64,000 nucleotides of DNA from Algoriphagus aestuariicola (GTDB lineage: Bacteria > Bacteroidota > Bacteroidia > Cytophagales > Cyclobacteriaceae): positions 868,001-932,000 of the forward strand of contig NZ_JAFKCW010000001.1 in assembly GCF_017254835.1 (NCBI RefSeq). The letters are read 5' to 3'. Made by a program: the position numbers and the translations under genes. Of the stretch, positions 17,794 through 25,892 are shown piece after piece (position 1 is the first letter of the stretch; each line of letters begins with the position of its first letter). The notes beneath the pieces were generated by a model. The model was not told the DNA's origin. It did not search any database and saw only the letters and a list, made by a program, of their open reading frames with translations.

Positions 17794-18540
17794 TCAGGTT
17801 CTGACACCTTGCATCAGTTGGAGCGCTTCTTTAGGCGAGGACAAATAGAGACGATACAGGTCTTCGGTATTTCCTACCCGGATTTCATAGTCGTCATTTG
17901 CCAAGGCATTCACAAATTGCTCGGCGACCACCGTCGGAGAGATTCCGTTTTTTCCCCCTATCGGTGCGGACAATTCCGTATCCACGAGCGGTGGCATCAG
18001 TTCGAAGACCTTCACCCGGCTATCCTGTTCCAAGGCCATGCGTAGAGACTGGGTGTAGGAGTGAAGCGCAGCTTTGCTTGCCGAATAGGTGGCCAATTTT
18101 CCCGGCACAAAAGCCACGATGGAAGAAACGTTTACAATTGCGGCGCTTTCCTGTTTTTTGAGCAGAGGCAAAAGTCTCTCGTTCAATCGGATCACCGACA
18201 GGTAATTGGTCAACATTTCTTTCCGGGCGATTTCTGACGCATTGGTGTTTTCCTCAGTCAGGTCGTGGAGAAAGGCTCGGCCCGCGTTGTTGACGACTAG
18301 GTTGAGCGTGGGGAATTCCACCATGATTTCCGCTACCAAGAGGTCCATGTCATCCGGGTCAGCTATATCCGAAACGATCGGATGGACGTTTTTCAGCTTT
18401 GCGGAAGCCTGCAGGAGCCGTTCTTGGTTTCTCCCGGTGATGATGACGGTGTTTCCCTTTTCGGACAGCAATTTCGCCAGCGCAAAGCCTATTCCTGCAC
18501 TTCCTCCTGTAATCAAGACGGTGTTGTTTGTAGTGTTCAT
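17794..18540 (-). CDS. DltE-like short-chain dehydrogenase/reductase
   Basis: The 248-residue protein is a classical SDR: the dinucleotide-binding TGGSAGIG at 11-18, NNAG near 84-87, catalytic Ser140, Tyr152 and Lys156 in YSASK. The overall pattern is closest to DltE-type reductases, whose natural substrate is not established. It is first in the operon with DUF2798 and the PaaI thioesterase, and is preceded at 18564-18577 by a perfect ATACC-N4-GGTAT palindrome. The neighbouring TetR gene carries the same site, so the operon is probably repressed by that TetR. Confidence 0.87.
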   Translation of the reverse strand: MNTTNNTVLITGGSAGIGFALAKLLSEKGNTVIITGRNQERLLQASAKLKNVHPIVSDIADPDDMDLLVAEIMVEFPTLNLVVNNAGRAFLHDLTEENTNASEIARKEMLTNYLSVIRLNERLLPLLKKQESAAIVNVSSIVAFVPGKLATYSASKAALHSYTQSLRMALEQDSRVKVFELMPPLVDTELSAPIGGKNGISPTVVAEQFVNALANDDYEIRVGNTEDLYRLYLSSPKEALQLMQGVRT

Positions 18541-18563
18541 ATGTTAGTTGTTTGAGTATTAAA

Positions 18564-18577
18564 ATACCGATCGGTAT
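18564..18577. promoter_or_regulatory. Putative TetR operator upstream of the SDR operon
   Basis: The perfect 14-bp palindrome ATACCGATCGGTAT lies 24 bases upstream of the SDR start codon, in the gap between tetR and the SDR gene. The same half-sites with the same four-base spacing occur at 19240-19253 before tetR. Confidence 0.75.
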
Positions 18578-18597
18578 ATTATGGATTAAAATTTTTT

Positions 18598-19191
18598 CTA
18601 CTTGGTCAATTCTTCGTCGATAATTTTCAGCACCCTGTCCAAAGCCTGGTTGAGATGTGCTGGATTTTCGAATGTTTTGGACAAAAGGATCCCGCCTTCG
18701 ATCAGCATGATAAAAAGGGAGGCATAGGTTGCGCCGTTTGCGTTTTCCCTGAATTCCCCTTCCGTTTTGCCTTGCTCGATGAGGCGTTCGACTCGGTCGC
18801 TAAGTCTGGTAAATGAATGCCGTACCGTCGACTTCATAAAGGGCAGCGCATCATCCATTTCTGTCGCGGTGTTGAGCAGGGGACAACCACCTCTTTCAAG
18901 CATCGAGGCCCAGTTATTCCGATAAAACTCCGTGAATGCGGTCAATTTGCCGTAGAAGCTGCTTTCCAGGCTCATCGCGGTTTCCATTTTTTTGGCCAAC
19001 AGGCCGGAATTGTGTTTGAAAACTTCGATGGCTACCTCTTCTTTGTTTTTGAAGTTCCCGTAGATGCTGCCTTTGGTCAGACCCGTAGCCTTGGTCATAT
19101 CCGATAGGGAGGTACCAGAGTAGCCATTCTTGTTAAACAGCGTTGCCGTGCTTTCTATGATAAACTGCCGCGTCTGGTCTGCCTTGGACAT
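18598..19191 (-). CDS. TetR/AcrR-family transcriptional repressor
   Basis: The 197-residue protein has the N-terminal TetR helix-turn-helix (TATLFNKNGYSGTSLSDMTKATGLTKGSIYGNFKNKEEV, about residues 14-52) and a helical ligand domain with a QacR/YcdC-like C-terminus. It is followed after 57 bases by the SDR operon. Identical ATACC-N4-GGTAT half-sites lie just upstream of both genes, which points to autorepression plus control of the operon. The inducing ligand is unknown, but the operon products suggest a carbonyl compound or acyl-CoA-related stress. Confidence 0.9.
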   Translation of the reverse strand: MSKADQTRQFIIESTATLFNKNGYSGTSLSDMTKATGLTKGSIYGNFKNKEEVAIEVFKHNSGLLAKKMETAMSLESSFYGKLTAFTEFYRNNWASMLERGGCPLLNTATEMDDALPFMKSTVRHSFTRLSDRVERLIEQGKTEGEFRENANGATYASLFIMLIEGGILLSKTFENPAHLNQALDRVLKIIDEELTK

Positions 19192-19223
19192 TTTCTTTAA
19201 GATTTGGTATGGGAGGATGGTCG

Positions 19224-19231
19224 CAAAGATA
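19224..19231 (-). promoter_or_regulatory. -7 promoter element of tetR
   Basis: On the minus strand this reads TATCTTTG, matching the Bacteroidota -7 consensus TAnnTTTG, 32 bases before the tetR ATG. The operator at 19240-19253 lies 8 bases upstream of it, inside the spacer region, where bound TetR would block sigma factor. Confidence 0.55.
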
Positions 19232-19239
19232 GAACTTTT

Positions 19240-19253
19240 ATACCAAACGGTAT
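19240..19253. promoter_or_regulatory. Putative TetR autoregulatory operator
   Basis: The sequence ATACCAAACGGTAT has perfect ATACC/GGTAT half-sites with a four-base spacer, matching the site at 18564-18577. It sits 48 bases upstream of the tetR start, overlapping its promoter spacer. Confidence 0.75.
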
Positions 19254-19494
19254 ATTATTGTTTGGGTTTCAGTTTGTGATAAAAAAATGGCGTTGTAGTG
19301 TTTTTACGATCGATGGTTTGGTCGCAAGTCTCGCTGCGTTTATTCGGAGGCTGGAAGAATGCCCACAGAAAATCACCCACGCAAGTACTTTTTTTATCCC
19401 AACTGATTTTCCTTTCTTGGGAGACGCTTGGAAAAGCTGCCCGGCTCAGCCTGATGCAGCATGTGCACTGAAATCAAATCGAATATCATATCAA

Positions 19495-19872
19495 ATGGGA
19501 CTGTTTAACAAAATACTGGGAAACGCGAGCGAGGTATCCGTCGAGAAGTTGAGGGAAAAGTATGGTAGATTGCTCTGCGAAGGAGAACAGATCGAACTCG
19601 GATTTCAGCTGATTCGGGACACTTTTATGTTTACCGACAAGCGGCTGATCCTGATCGATGTACAAGGGATCACGGGTAGCAAAGCCGAGTACAAGTCCAT
19701 GCCTTATAAAAGCATCTCCAGGTTTTCTCTGGAAACGGCGGGAACTTTTGACCTGGATGCTGAACTGAAAATCTGGATTTCTAGTGAAAGTCTTCCCTCC
19801 ATCAGCAAGAAATTCAACAAAAGCATAGATGTGTATGAGGTCCAGCGATACCTAGCAGGCAAGGTGCTTTGA
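19495..19872 (+). CDS. Bacterial PH-domain protein (bPH_1 type)
   Basis: The 125-residue product from the ATG at 19495 (MGLFNKILGNASEVS) is a compact bacterial PH-like domain: YGRLLCEGEQIELGFQLIRD, then FTDKRLILIDVQG, then the KSISRFSLETAGTFD strand segment. The frame stays open upstream to 19204, but those 97 codons lack family-like sequence and would overlap the tetR promoter and operator, so I reject the longer form. Members (YokE/DUF1696 group) are cytoplasmic and of unknown function. Confidence 0.82.
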   Translation: MGLFNKILGNASEVSVEKLREKYGRLLCEGEQIELGFQLIRDTFMFTDKRLILIDVQGITGSKAEYKSMPYKSISRFSLETAGTFDLDAELKIWISSESLPSISKKFNKSIDVYEVQRYLAGKVL

Positions 19873-20015
19873 ATTTAAAACAAGGGATTCCCACGCTGGA
19901 GACCCGGCACCAATACAAATCTGGTTTTCCAGAGGAAGGCTGAAACAATCCAAATTTATCTCGGGAAAAAAAATCTCGCCTCTGCAGGTGGAGAACTCCC
20001 GGAAGAGAAAAATCA

Positions 20016-20717
20016 ATGCAGCATAAATTCTATTCAAAATCCCAAAAACAACAAAGCCGTATTCAATTGTTGATTGGGTTGGCAGCGTTTTTAGTCGTTC
20101 TATTTCTTTTTATGCTTTCTTGGCTCACCGGCTACTATTTCTTGGTGGTTCTGGTGCTTCCAATCGTCTTGTCCCTTATAGCTCCCTTTTTCGACACACC
20201 ATCCCTTGTCAAAAGCGGAAGCCTCAGCTATCACTCTCTGCTTTTTCTATCCGAGAAACCCACAGATAATACAATAAAAATACATGGAGGCACACTGCTT
20301 GACTATGTATTCGTCATCAATCGTAAGCTGAATGGCAGGCAGCGAAGGGATTTCATCGTCCAGCAATACTTGGAAGGCCTTTTGAACCTGATGGAAGAAA
20401 ATGAAAACAAATGGCCTAAAGGCGTCAAAATTAAGGGAACCAGCTACATCATCAACGAGAGAACTGCCCAAAGAATTGGTTTCAGGCCAGTCAAAACTGA
20501 CTATCTCCAAAAACTGCTTTTGACGCTTAATTATTTCAATGTCTTGACAAGCTATTCGATAGCAAACGCCAAGCTGTCATTTCCAAAACTGGGTGGCACG
20601 AGATCCTTTGAAGCAAATTTGGAAGAGCTTCTGGAGCGGAGAGAACTTATCAAAGACTTAAATGGAAAGTTAAAAGGCAGGATTGAGAAGAGCCAAGTGG
20701 CAGCATTGGTGAATTAA
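20016..20717 (+). CDS. Unknown membrane-anchored protein
   Basis: The 233-residue protein has a basic N-terminus, two adjacent membrane spans (about 17-38 and 41-60) and a cytoplasmic-looking domain of about 170 residues with many Lys/Arg/Glu. I recognise no family. The soluble part has FVINRKLNGRQRRDFIVQQYLEGLLNLM, suggesting a helical catalytic or binding domain, and a C-terminal Glu/Lys-rich helix. It is 143 bases downstream of the PH-domain gene on the same strand, so the two may be co-transcribed. Confidence 0.7.
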   Translation: MQHKFYSKSQKQQSRIQLLIGLAAFLVVLFLFMLSWLTGYYFLVVLVLPIVLSLIAPFFDTPSLVKSGSLSYHSLLFLSEKPTDNTIKIHGGTLLDYVFVINRKLNGRQRRDFIVQQYLEGLLNLMEENENKWPKGVKIKGTSYIINERTAQRIGFRPVKTDYLQKLLLTLNYFNVLTSYSIANAKLSFPKLGGTRSFEANLEELLERRELIKDLNGKLKGRIEKSQVAALVN

Positions 20718-20815
20718 GAACTGAGCGTTAATAGGGTATTGCCAAACGACATGTAAACCAGCGCAAAGGCTGCTGATTAGAAAAAATATAAGCGCTTGTT
20801 GCTCACGGACGACCC

Positions 20816-21100
20816 GTGCATTCCCTTGAGCAATCAAGATCATTCTTGAACGGATTGGGAATTGCTGGAGAAATAATCCCAACCAAAGGACCTACGGAGG
20901 ATGGGATTGCCATCTTTTTGGACAGTGGTGAAGCGTTCGTAGGAGATTTGCTCCAAGAGCATGAAGCGAGTGAACTGGATGACGAAAAAGCAAAAGACGA
21001 CTGGGAAAACCTGAGAAGAATGGGCGTAAGCAAAGTTTTTCCCAGCCACTTTAGTCCCAACGAACTGGAAAGAAAGAAGACATACCCAAAGTCTATTTGA
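20816..21100 (+). pseudogene. C-terminal fragment of a metallo-beta-lactamase-fold hydrolase
   Basis: The frame, starting at GTG, encodes about 94 residues resembling the C-terminal half of an MBL-fold hydrolase: RSFLNGLGIAGEIIPT, then DGIAIFLDSGEAFVGDLL, then WENLRRMGVSKVFPSHF. The N-terminal half with the metal-binding HxHxDH is missing, and the family TPGHS and PGHG motifs are altered here to TKGPT and PSHF. Upstream in frame a stop appears at 20789, only nine codons before. I take it as a decayed remnant. Confidence 0.6.
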
Positions 21101-21198
21101 AAAGGATATCAATAACTTCCTACTCAAATTTGCAACCTTTCAATATTTCGGTATTCCAATTCTTATAAATCCCCGATCCTTTCTCCTATCTTAAGCCC

Positions 21199-21711
21199 AT
21201 GGATTTGGGAAATATCATTTACATCGTCGCGGTAGTGGCCTACTTCATCTATCAGGCGACAAAAAAAAAGCGGGATCAAGAGCTGCCTGATTCCGCGGGG
21301 CCTAAACCCGAGACTCCCAAAAAGGGCATGTCGTTCGAGGAACTGCTCAAGGAAATCAGAGACGCGCAAAATCCCATTCCCAGCCCAAAAAGTCCAAAAC
21401 CCACCAGTGCTTCTCCTATTCCCGTGCCAGTGGAAATTCCCAGGGCAAAGCCTATCGTGCGAAAGCCGACAAGATTGGAGGAAGACGACGAGGAAGCTAG
21501 ATACTATGAGGGAGCCTACCGATCGAGCCAAGCCAATCCCTATCAGTCTTTTCGTGAGACTACCCCTGCTGAAACAGCCCCCGCTGTGAAATTCGACTAT
21601 GCTAGCCTAGAGACGAAAAAGATAAATCCTTACGCTGAACTCCTCAAAAATCCCAAAACGCTGAAACAGGCGGTAGTCGTAAGCGAGATTTTGAAGCCCA
21701 AGTATTTTTAG
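21199..21711 (+). CDS. Unknown single-pass membrane protein with Pro-rich linker
   Basis: The 170-residue protein has one N-terminal span (residues 4-20), a KKKRDQE stop-transfer segment, a short helical GMSFEELLKEIRD motif (about 47-59), then a long Pro/Ser/Ala-rich and acidic linker and a C-terminal conserved-looking segment (NPYAELLKNPKTLKQAVVVSEILKPKYF region, near 143-170). The C-terminal element is the kind of short motif conserved in Cytophagales, but no function is assigned to it. The topology suggests most of the chain lies in the cytoplasm. Confidence 0.7.
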   Translation: MDLGNIIYIVAVVAYFIYQATKKKRDQELPDSAGPKPETPKKGMSFEELLKEIRDAQNPIPSPKSPKPTSASPIPVPVEIPRAKPIVRKPTRLEEDDEEARYYEGAYRSSQANPYQSFRETTPAETAPAVKFDYASLETKKINPYAELLKNPKTLKQAVVVSEILKPKYF

Positions 21712-21788
21712 CCAAGAGATTTTTCCGTGATATCATCCAAGAGCGAGAGATAATTCGTTTATGTCTTAAAGAACGAAAAAACATCGCT

Positions 21789-22298
21789 ATGGAAAACTCT
21801 ACTCAGATTGTCAGTGGACGGCTATCCAAATCCCGTAGGGATTTTTTGGAAGAGGCTGGCTTGGGATTGGTCTACGGAACATTGGGACTGACTTTTTTCA
21901 CTTCCTGCTCCAGCACTGAAGATGCGGATCCCGTCCCTAAAACTCCCAGTGGCAATACCGGAAACGCTGGTGCAGGTACGGGAATCACCATTTCCGGAAA
22001 TACTGTGACCATAGATTTGACGATTCAAACAGGTCTGGCTGCCTCAGGGGGCTGGTTACTGATCGTCAATGCAAAGGTCTTGGTCGCTAATGTAGGCGGA
22101 AGCTATACCGCCCTCACTTCGGTGTGCACCCATCAGGGATGCAGCGACAGCTGGACTTTCTCTAGTGGTCGATATACCTGCAACTGCCATGGCTCGGTAT
22201 TCAATTCCTCCGGTGCGGTCCTGAGCGGTCCGGCAACCCAGAATCTTGACCAATACAGCGCGAGCGTCTCCGGCAATACTCTTACCATAGTCCGATGA
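21789..22298 (+). CDS. Tat-exported Rieske 2Fe-2S lipoprotein
   Basis: The 169-residue protein has a Tat motif (SRRDFL, residues 15-20) and a lipobox-like FFTSC with Cys40. The Rieske site is complete: CTHQGC at 113-118 and CNCHGS at 131-136, giving ligands Cys113, His115, Cys131, His134 and a disulfide pair Cys118-Cys133, as in high-potential Rieske proteins. A Gly/Thr-rich linker separates anchor and domain. The stop overlaps the ATG of the DUF5777 gene (ATGA), so they are translationally coupled. It probably carries electrons in the periplasm; the partner oxidase or reductase is not in the window. Confidence 0.88.
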   Translation: MENSTQIVSGRLSKSRRDFLEEAGLGLVYGTLGLTFFTSCSSTEDADPVPKTPSGNTGNAGAGTGITISGNTVTIDLTIQTGLAASGGWLLIVNAKVLVANVGGSYTALTSVCTHQGCSDSWTFSSGRYTCNCHGSVFNSSGAVLSGPATQNLDQYSASVSGNTLTIVR

Positions 22299-23170
22299 AG
22301 CCTAAGTTTTTGATCTGCTTCGGACTTTTGCTGTGCCTTTGCGCCGGCAAGTCCCAGGCGCAGGAGGAAGTCGAAAAGGAGGCAACCTCGGCTGAGACGG
22401 TAACGATTTTCCATGCGCCCCGCCATATCAATCTGCTGACTGTGGAGCCCTTACTCAAAAAGACCATGCACTTTGCGCTCATGCATACCTTCGGCACCTT
22501 GGATGGAGGAATAGAAAACCTCTTCGGCCTCGACAACGGTGCCAACATCCTTATCGGTTTCGAATATGGTTTGGGTGATCGCGTCTCCATTGGACTCACA
22601 CGGACAAGCCAGGATAAGGTCTATCAACTCTTTGGCCGTTATCATTTGCTCCAACAAAAATCAGATGAAAGCATTCCGCTTTCCCTCAGCTTCGCCGGTG
22701 GTGCAGGTGTGATCTCGGGCGACTATTCCTATTTGCCTACTGAGGAGCAACCGGAGTTTTCGGATCGAATGGTGTATTCCGGACAGGTGATGATCGCCAG
22801 GAAGTTTGGTGAGAAGATCAGTCTCGCACTTACCCCCATGTTTTCTTATTTCACCAATCCGCTTGAGATCTATCAGATAGAAGGCACGCAAAACTTCTAT
22901 CTTGCCCTTGGCATGAGCGGTGCTTGGCACGTAACAGAAAGCTCCTCCCTGACCCTTCAGTGGATTCCTAATCTCAACTCAGATATCAAAAACAACTTTG
23001 GGATTGGATGGGACATCAAAGCTGGACAGCACGTGTTTCAGATGTACTTTGTGACTTCTTCTTCACTCAATGAACCCTATCTCTTGGCGGGCTTCAATGG
23101 CGTTCCTGGAGAGGAGTTCCGCTTGGGATTCAATGTGAATCGCCTCTTCTTCTTGGGCAAGGACTGGTGA
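22295..23170 (+). CDS. DUF5777-family outer-membrane beta-barrel protein
   Basis: The 291-residue protein has a signal peptide (to about residue 23) and the DUF5777 pattern: HINLLTVEPLLKKTMHFALMHTFGTLDGGIENLFGLDNGAN region, then alternating amphipathic strands ending with an aromatic segment (NRLFFLGKDW), typical of an outer-membrane barrel. Its function is unknown. In other Bacteroidota such genes often accompany periplasmic redox proteins; here it overlaps the Rieske gene by four bases. Confidence 0.82.
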   Translation: MKPKFLICFGLLLCLCAGKSQAQEEVEKEATSAETVTIFHAPRHINLLTVEPLLKKTMHFALMHTFGTLDGGIENLFGLDNGANILIGFEYGLGDRVSIGLTRTSQDKVYQLFGRYHLLQQKSDESIPLSLSFAGGAGVISGDYSYLPTEEQPEFSDRMVYSGQVMIARKFGEKISLALTPMFSYFTNPLEIYQIEGTQNFYLALGMSGAWHVTESSSLTLQWIPNLNSDIKNNFGIGWDIKAGQHVFQMYFVTSSSLNEPYLLAGFNGVPGEEFRLGFNVNRLFFLGKDW

Positions 23171-23188
23171 AGCTTTGGGGCACCCAAC

Positions 23189-24766
23189 TTACTTCATCCG
23201 AAAAGACCGAATCCAAACCCTTTGCTGTTGCGATTCTTCCTGCATTTTGCAATTTTCTTTGAGGAAAAGTTCCAGTCTATCCACGTCCTCCTGCTCTTTG
23301 GGATAGGCGTGCAGATAATAATCATAGAGCAACACTCGGAAGCGGCCAGGTAGATGGGGCTTCAAGGAGTCCAACTTCTCGATCGGAAGCAGGAGATTCT
23401 GCGCCTTGTAACCAATTGGCAAGAGTACCTCCCGGCTGAAATGGACAAAGTTGTTGGTGAGGATAGGGCTTTGGTCATCTGGATTTTCAGCTTCGCTTTT
23501 TAGCGTTTCCAAAAACTCGGAATAGCCCTTGAGCTGATGCTGGTAATAAACCGAAAACAAGGCCGGGACAAGTAGTATTATGGCAACAGCCCATTCTTTC
23601 ATCTTTAGTTTTTTCCATTCTACAACTGGGATAAACAAAGCTTGAAATCCAGCCATCTTCCAATCCTGCTGGAACAAACTGATCAGCACTCCTAAAGTAA
23701 TGAGGGCAACCATCGTTTTTCTAACGCGGGAATTTTCCTCCCATTCCCCCCATCCCTCACTTATCAAAAGTGATAAGATTGGCACCAGTACGATCAAATG
23801 CCGTGGATTGAGGTAGAGGGGATTGTAAAACTGGGAATTGGTGCTCATCAGCCAAAAGCAGGTCACTAGACCCAGTGCGGCCAAGCCAAATTCTAGGCTG
23901 GGAGAACTGGGATTTTTGCGAAGTTTGGCGAAGGCAGGAAGGGCAAAAACTAGCCAAAGCCAATAGGAACGCTCTACAAAAGTGATGATGGGAGAGATGG
24001 TCAGACGCTTGAGCATCACCCAAACAGTCTTGTCTGCGTAGGTGTATTCGGAGACATAGTGCCCGCCCTGTATGGAATGAAAGCGGTAGAGCGGGTCGCC
24101 AAACTTCGCCCAAAAGTAAGTCAGATAGGCTGTTCCGAAGAGGAAACCGATTTGAAGCAGGAATATGTAGAAGCGACGCGCGGTTTTCCGCTTTTTCCAA
24201 TCCCAGAGAAAAAGCAGGATGGGGAGTGGCGCCAAAAAGACAATGGTCTCCTTGGTGAGAAAGCCAAAGAACAATCCCACCATTACCCCCAAGGCGGATA
24301 GGCGGGGGCTCTTGTGCCGATATACCGCGGAAAAGATGACTAGGCTTGACCAGAAAACAAGCAGGGAATCAGGATAAACCTTGGTCAAAAAATGGATAAA
24401 ATAAACCTGCGTGCAGGACCAGGTAACCAATATCCAGGGATTGGCTTTTTGGGGCAAAACCTTCAGCAACATCGCCAAAGTCCCGAGATAGCTCAAGAGG
24501 GAAACGAGTGAAATCCTATGCGGTTCAAAACCCAAAAGCGCCCCCATCAATCCACTGGGCACATAGGCTCCCCATCGGCTGGAAAAGTGGTAGGAGCCTG
24601 TCTCCATTGAGCCTTCCCAAAACTTTTTCCCAGCAAGTAGGTAATACACATCGTCAGAAAAGGTGATGCCGTCGAAGGAGAAAAGCCAATAGCAAGAAAG
24701 GAACAACAGGCTAATAAGAAATGGGGTTTTTCTGGATTGGCATTGGGCTAATTCGATCATGGGCAT
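23189..24766 (-). CDS. GT39/PMT-like membrane glycosyltransferase
   Basis: The 525-residue form from the ATG at 24766 has about a dozen spans. The first external loop carries an SDD acidic motif (context ITFSDDVYYLLAGK), followed by SSRWGAYVP, and a KVYPDSLL segment, the PMT/ArnT-like signature. A soluble tail of about 100 residues closes the protein. Further upstream codons to 24817 would add a non-hydrophobic extension and overlap the divergent WYL gene region. It likely transfers a sugar from a polyprenyl carrier in the periplasm. It converges with the DUF5777 gene with 18 bases between stops. Confidence 0.75.
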   Translation of the reverse strand: MPMIELAQCQSRKTPFLISLLFLSCYWLFSFDGITFSDDVYYLLAGKKFWEGSMETGSYHFSSRWGAYVPSGLMGALLGFEPHRISLVSLLSYLGTLAMLLKVLPQKANPWILVTWSCTQVYFIHFLTKVYPDSLLVFWSSLVIFSAVYRHKSPRLSALGVMVGLFFGFLTKETIVFLAPLPILLFLWDWKKRKTARRFYIFLLQIGFLFGTAYLTYFWAKFGDPLYRFHSIQGGHYVSEYTYADKTVWVMLKRLTISPIITFVERSYWLWLVFALPAFAKLRKNPSSPSLEFGLAALGLVTCFWLMSTNSQFYNPLYLNPRHLIVLVPILSLLISEGWGEWEENSRVRKTMVALITLGVLISLFQQDWKMAGFQALFIPVVEWKKLKMKEWAVAIILLVPALFSVYYQHQLKGYSEFLETLKSEAENPDDQSPILTNNFVHFSREVLLPIGYKAQNLLLPIEKLDSLKPHLPGRFRVLLYDYYLHAYPKEQEDVDRLELFLKENCKMQEESQQQRVWIRSFRMK

Positions 24767-24884
24767 GATGTAAAAATAGATGATTCTGCGCCATGGCAAG
24801 CGCATGTTTTCTGACAATATGCGTCATCGGGTGGGTGGTGAGAGAATCTTATCCCTATTTTTGGACGGGAATCGTCACATCGCC

Positions 24885-25796
24885 ATGAGCAAGTCAGGAC
24901 AAATCGAACAGCAAAAAATCCTTCGCGTCTTCAAATTGATCAACCTCCTGCAGGGCAATATCGGGAAGCCCGTGCACCGTCTTGCGGAATTGCTGGAGAC
25001 GGACGAGCGTACCATCTATCGCTATTTCAAACTGCTGGAGGCTTTGGGTTTTGAAGTGGTCAAGGAGTTTAGCAAATACAAGATCAAGCAGCGCCCGGGA
25101 CAGGATAGCGCTTTGTCCTACAGTACCTTTTCTCCGGAGGAGAGCAACTGGCTAAAGTCCCTGATCGAAAGCCAAGGCAAAGCCAACCTTTTGAGAGATG
25201 CCGTACTCCAGAAACTCCAGCTTCGATCAGAGGTCAAGCAGGGTACTGAGCAGTTGTTTAAGGCGCATTTGGGAAGGTTGGTGGATCAGATCGGGCAGGG
25301 GATTTCAGAAAAAAAGCAAATCTGGCTGAAGGACTACTACTCGCTCAGCAGCGAGACGGTGTCGGATCGATTAGTCGAGCCGGTGGGATTCTCAAGTGAC
25401 TACGAAAACATCCATGCTTTTGAACTCGAGAGCAAAAGCATGAAAGTCTTCAAAGTGGAGCGGATAGGAGAGGTAGTCCCTGCTATGGAAGCTTGGAAAC
25501 ATGAAACCAAACACGAACTTCCAGGTGAAGCTATCTTTGGATTTACGGGGAAAAACAGATTCTCCGTAAAGCTGAAACTCAGCAAGCGAGCTTATCAATT
25601 GATGCTGGAAGAACACCCAAATGCTTTGCCCTTCATGTTTATCAAAAACCGCAACCAATATTATTTCCAGGGGGAAATTCCCCAGCTTCCCGGCTTGGCA
25701 AGATTTATTCTCGGATTGCCGGGAGAGATCAAAGTGGAAGAAGGCGAGGAACTGAAGGCCTATTTGAAAGAACAGCTTGCGAAGGGAATGTTTTGA
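24885..25796 (+). CDS. WYL-domain transcriptional regulator
   Basis: The 303-residue protein starts at 24885 (MSKSGQIEQQKILRVF). It has an N-terminal winged helix (HRLAELLETDERTIYRYFKLLEALGFEVVK, about residues 24-55), a central WYL-type ligand domain and a C-terminal WCX-like region. An in-frame ATG at 24780 would add 35 residues of no family resemblance. WYL regulators sense nucleotides or other small ligands. No obvious target operon besides the divergent GT-C gene, 118 bases away, is apparent. Confidence 0.8.
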   Translation: MSKSGQIEQQKILRVFKLINLLQGNIGKPVHRLAELLETDERTIYRYFKLLEALGFEVVKEFSKYKIKQRPGQDSALSYSTFSPEESNWLKSLIESQGKANLLRDAVLQKLQLRSEVKQGTEQLFKAHLGRLVDQIGQGISEKKQIWLKDYYSLSSETVSDRLVEPVGFSSDYENIHAFELESKSMKVFKVERIGEVVPAMEAWKHETKHELPGEAIFGFTGKNRFSVKLKLSKRAYQLMLEEHPNALPFMFIKNRNQYYFQGEIPQLPGLARFILGLPGEIKVEEGEELKAYLKEQLAKGMF

Positions 25797-25830
25797 GAGA
25801 CGAAAGGCTGGATCCAAGTAAATTGAACAG

Positions 25831-25869
25831 AGCCAAGCATGGAGAACGTTCACATCTCCATACTTGGCT
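25831..25869. terminator. Bidirectional terminator between convergent genes
   Basis: A 15-bp stem with a single mismatch (AGCCAAGCATGGAGA against TCTCCATACTTGGCT) and a 9-base loop lies between the stops of the WYL gene and the DUF4301 gene. The T-tract is weak. Confidence 0.65.
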
Positions 25870-25892
25870 CTTCTGTCTAGCGACTAAAATCG

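Noticed and set aside
19204-19494. N-terminal extension of the PH-domain gene
   Set aside because: Those 97 codons overlap the tetR promoter and operator and show no domain features; the internal ATG at 19495 starts the conserved part.
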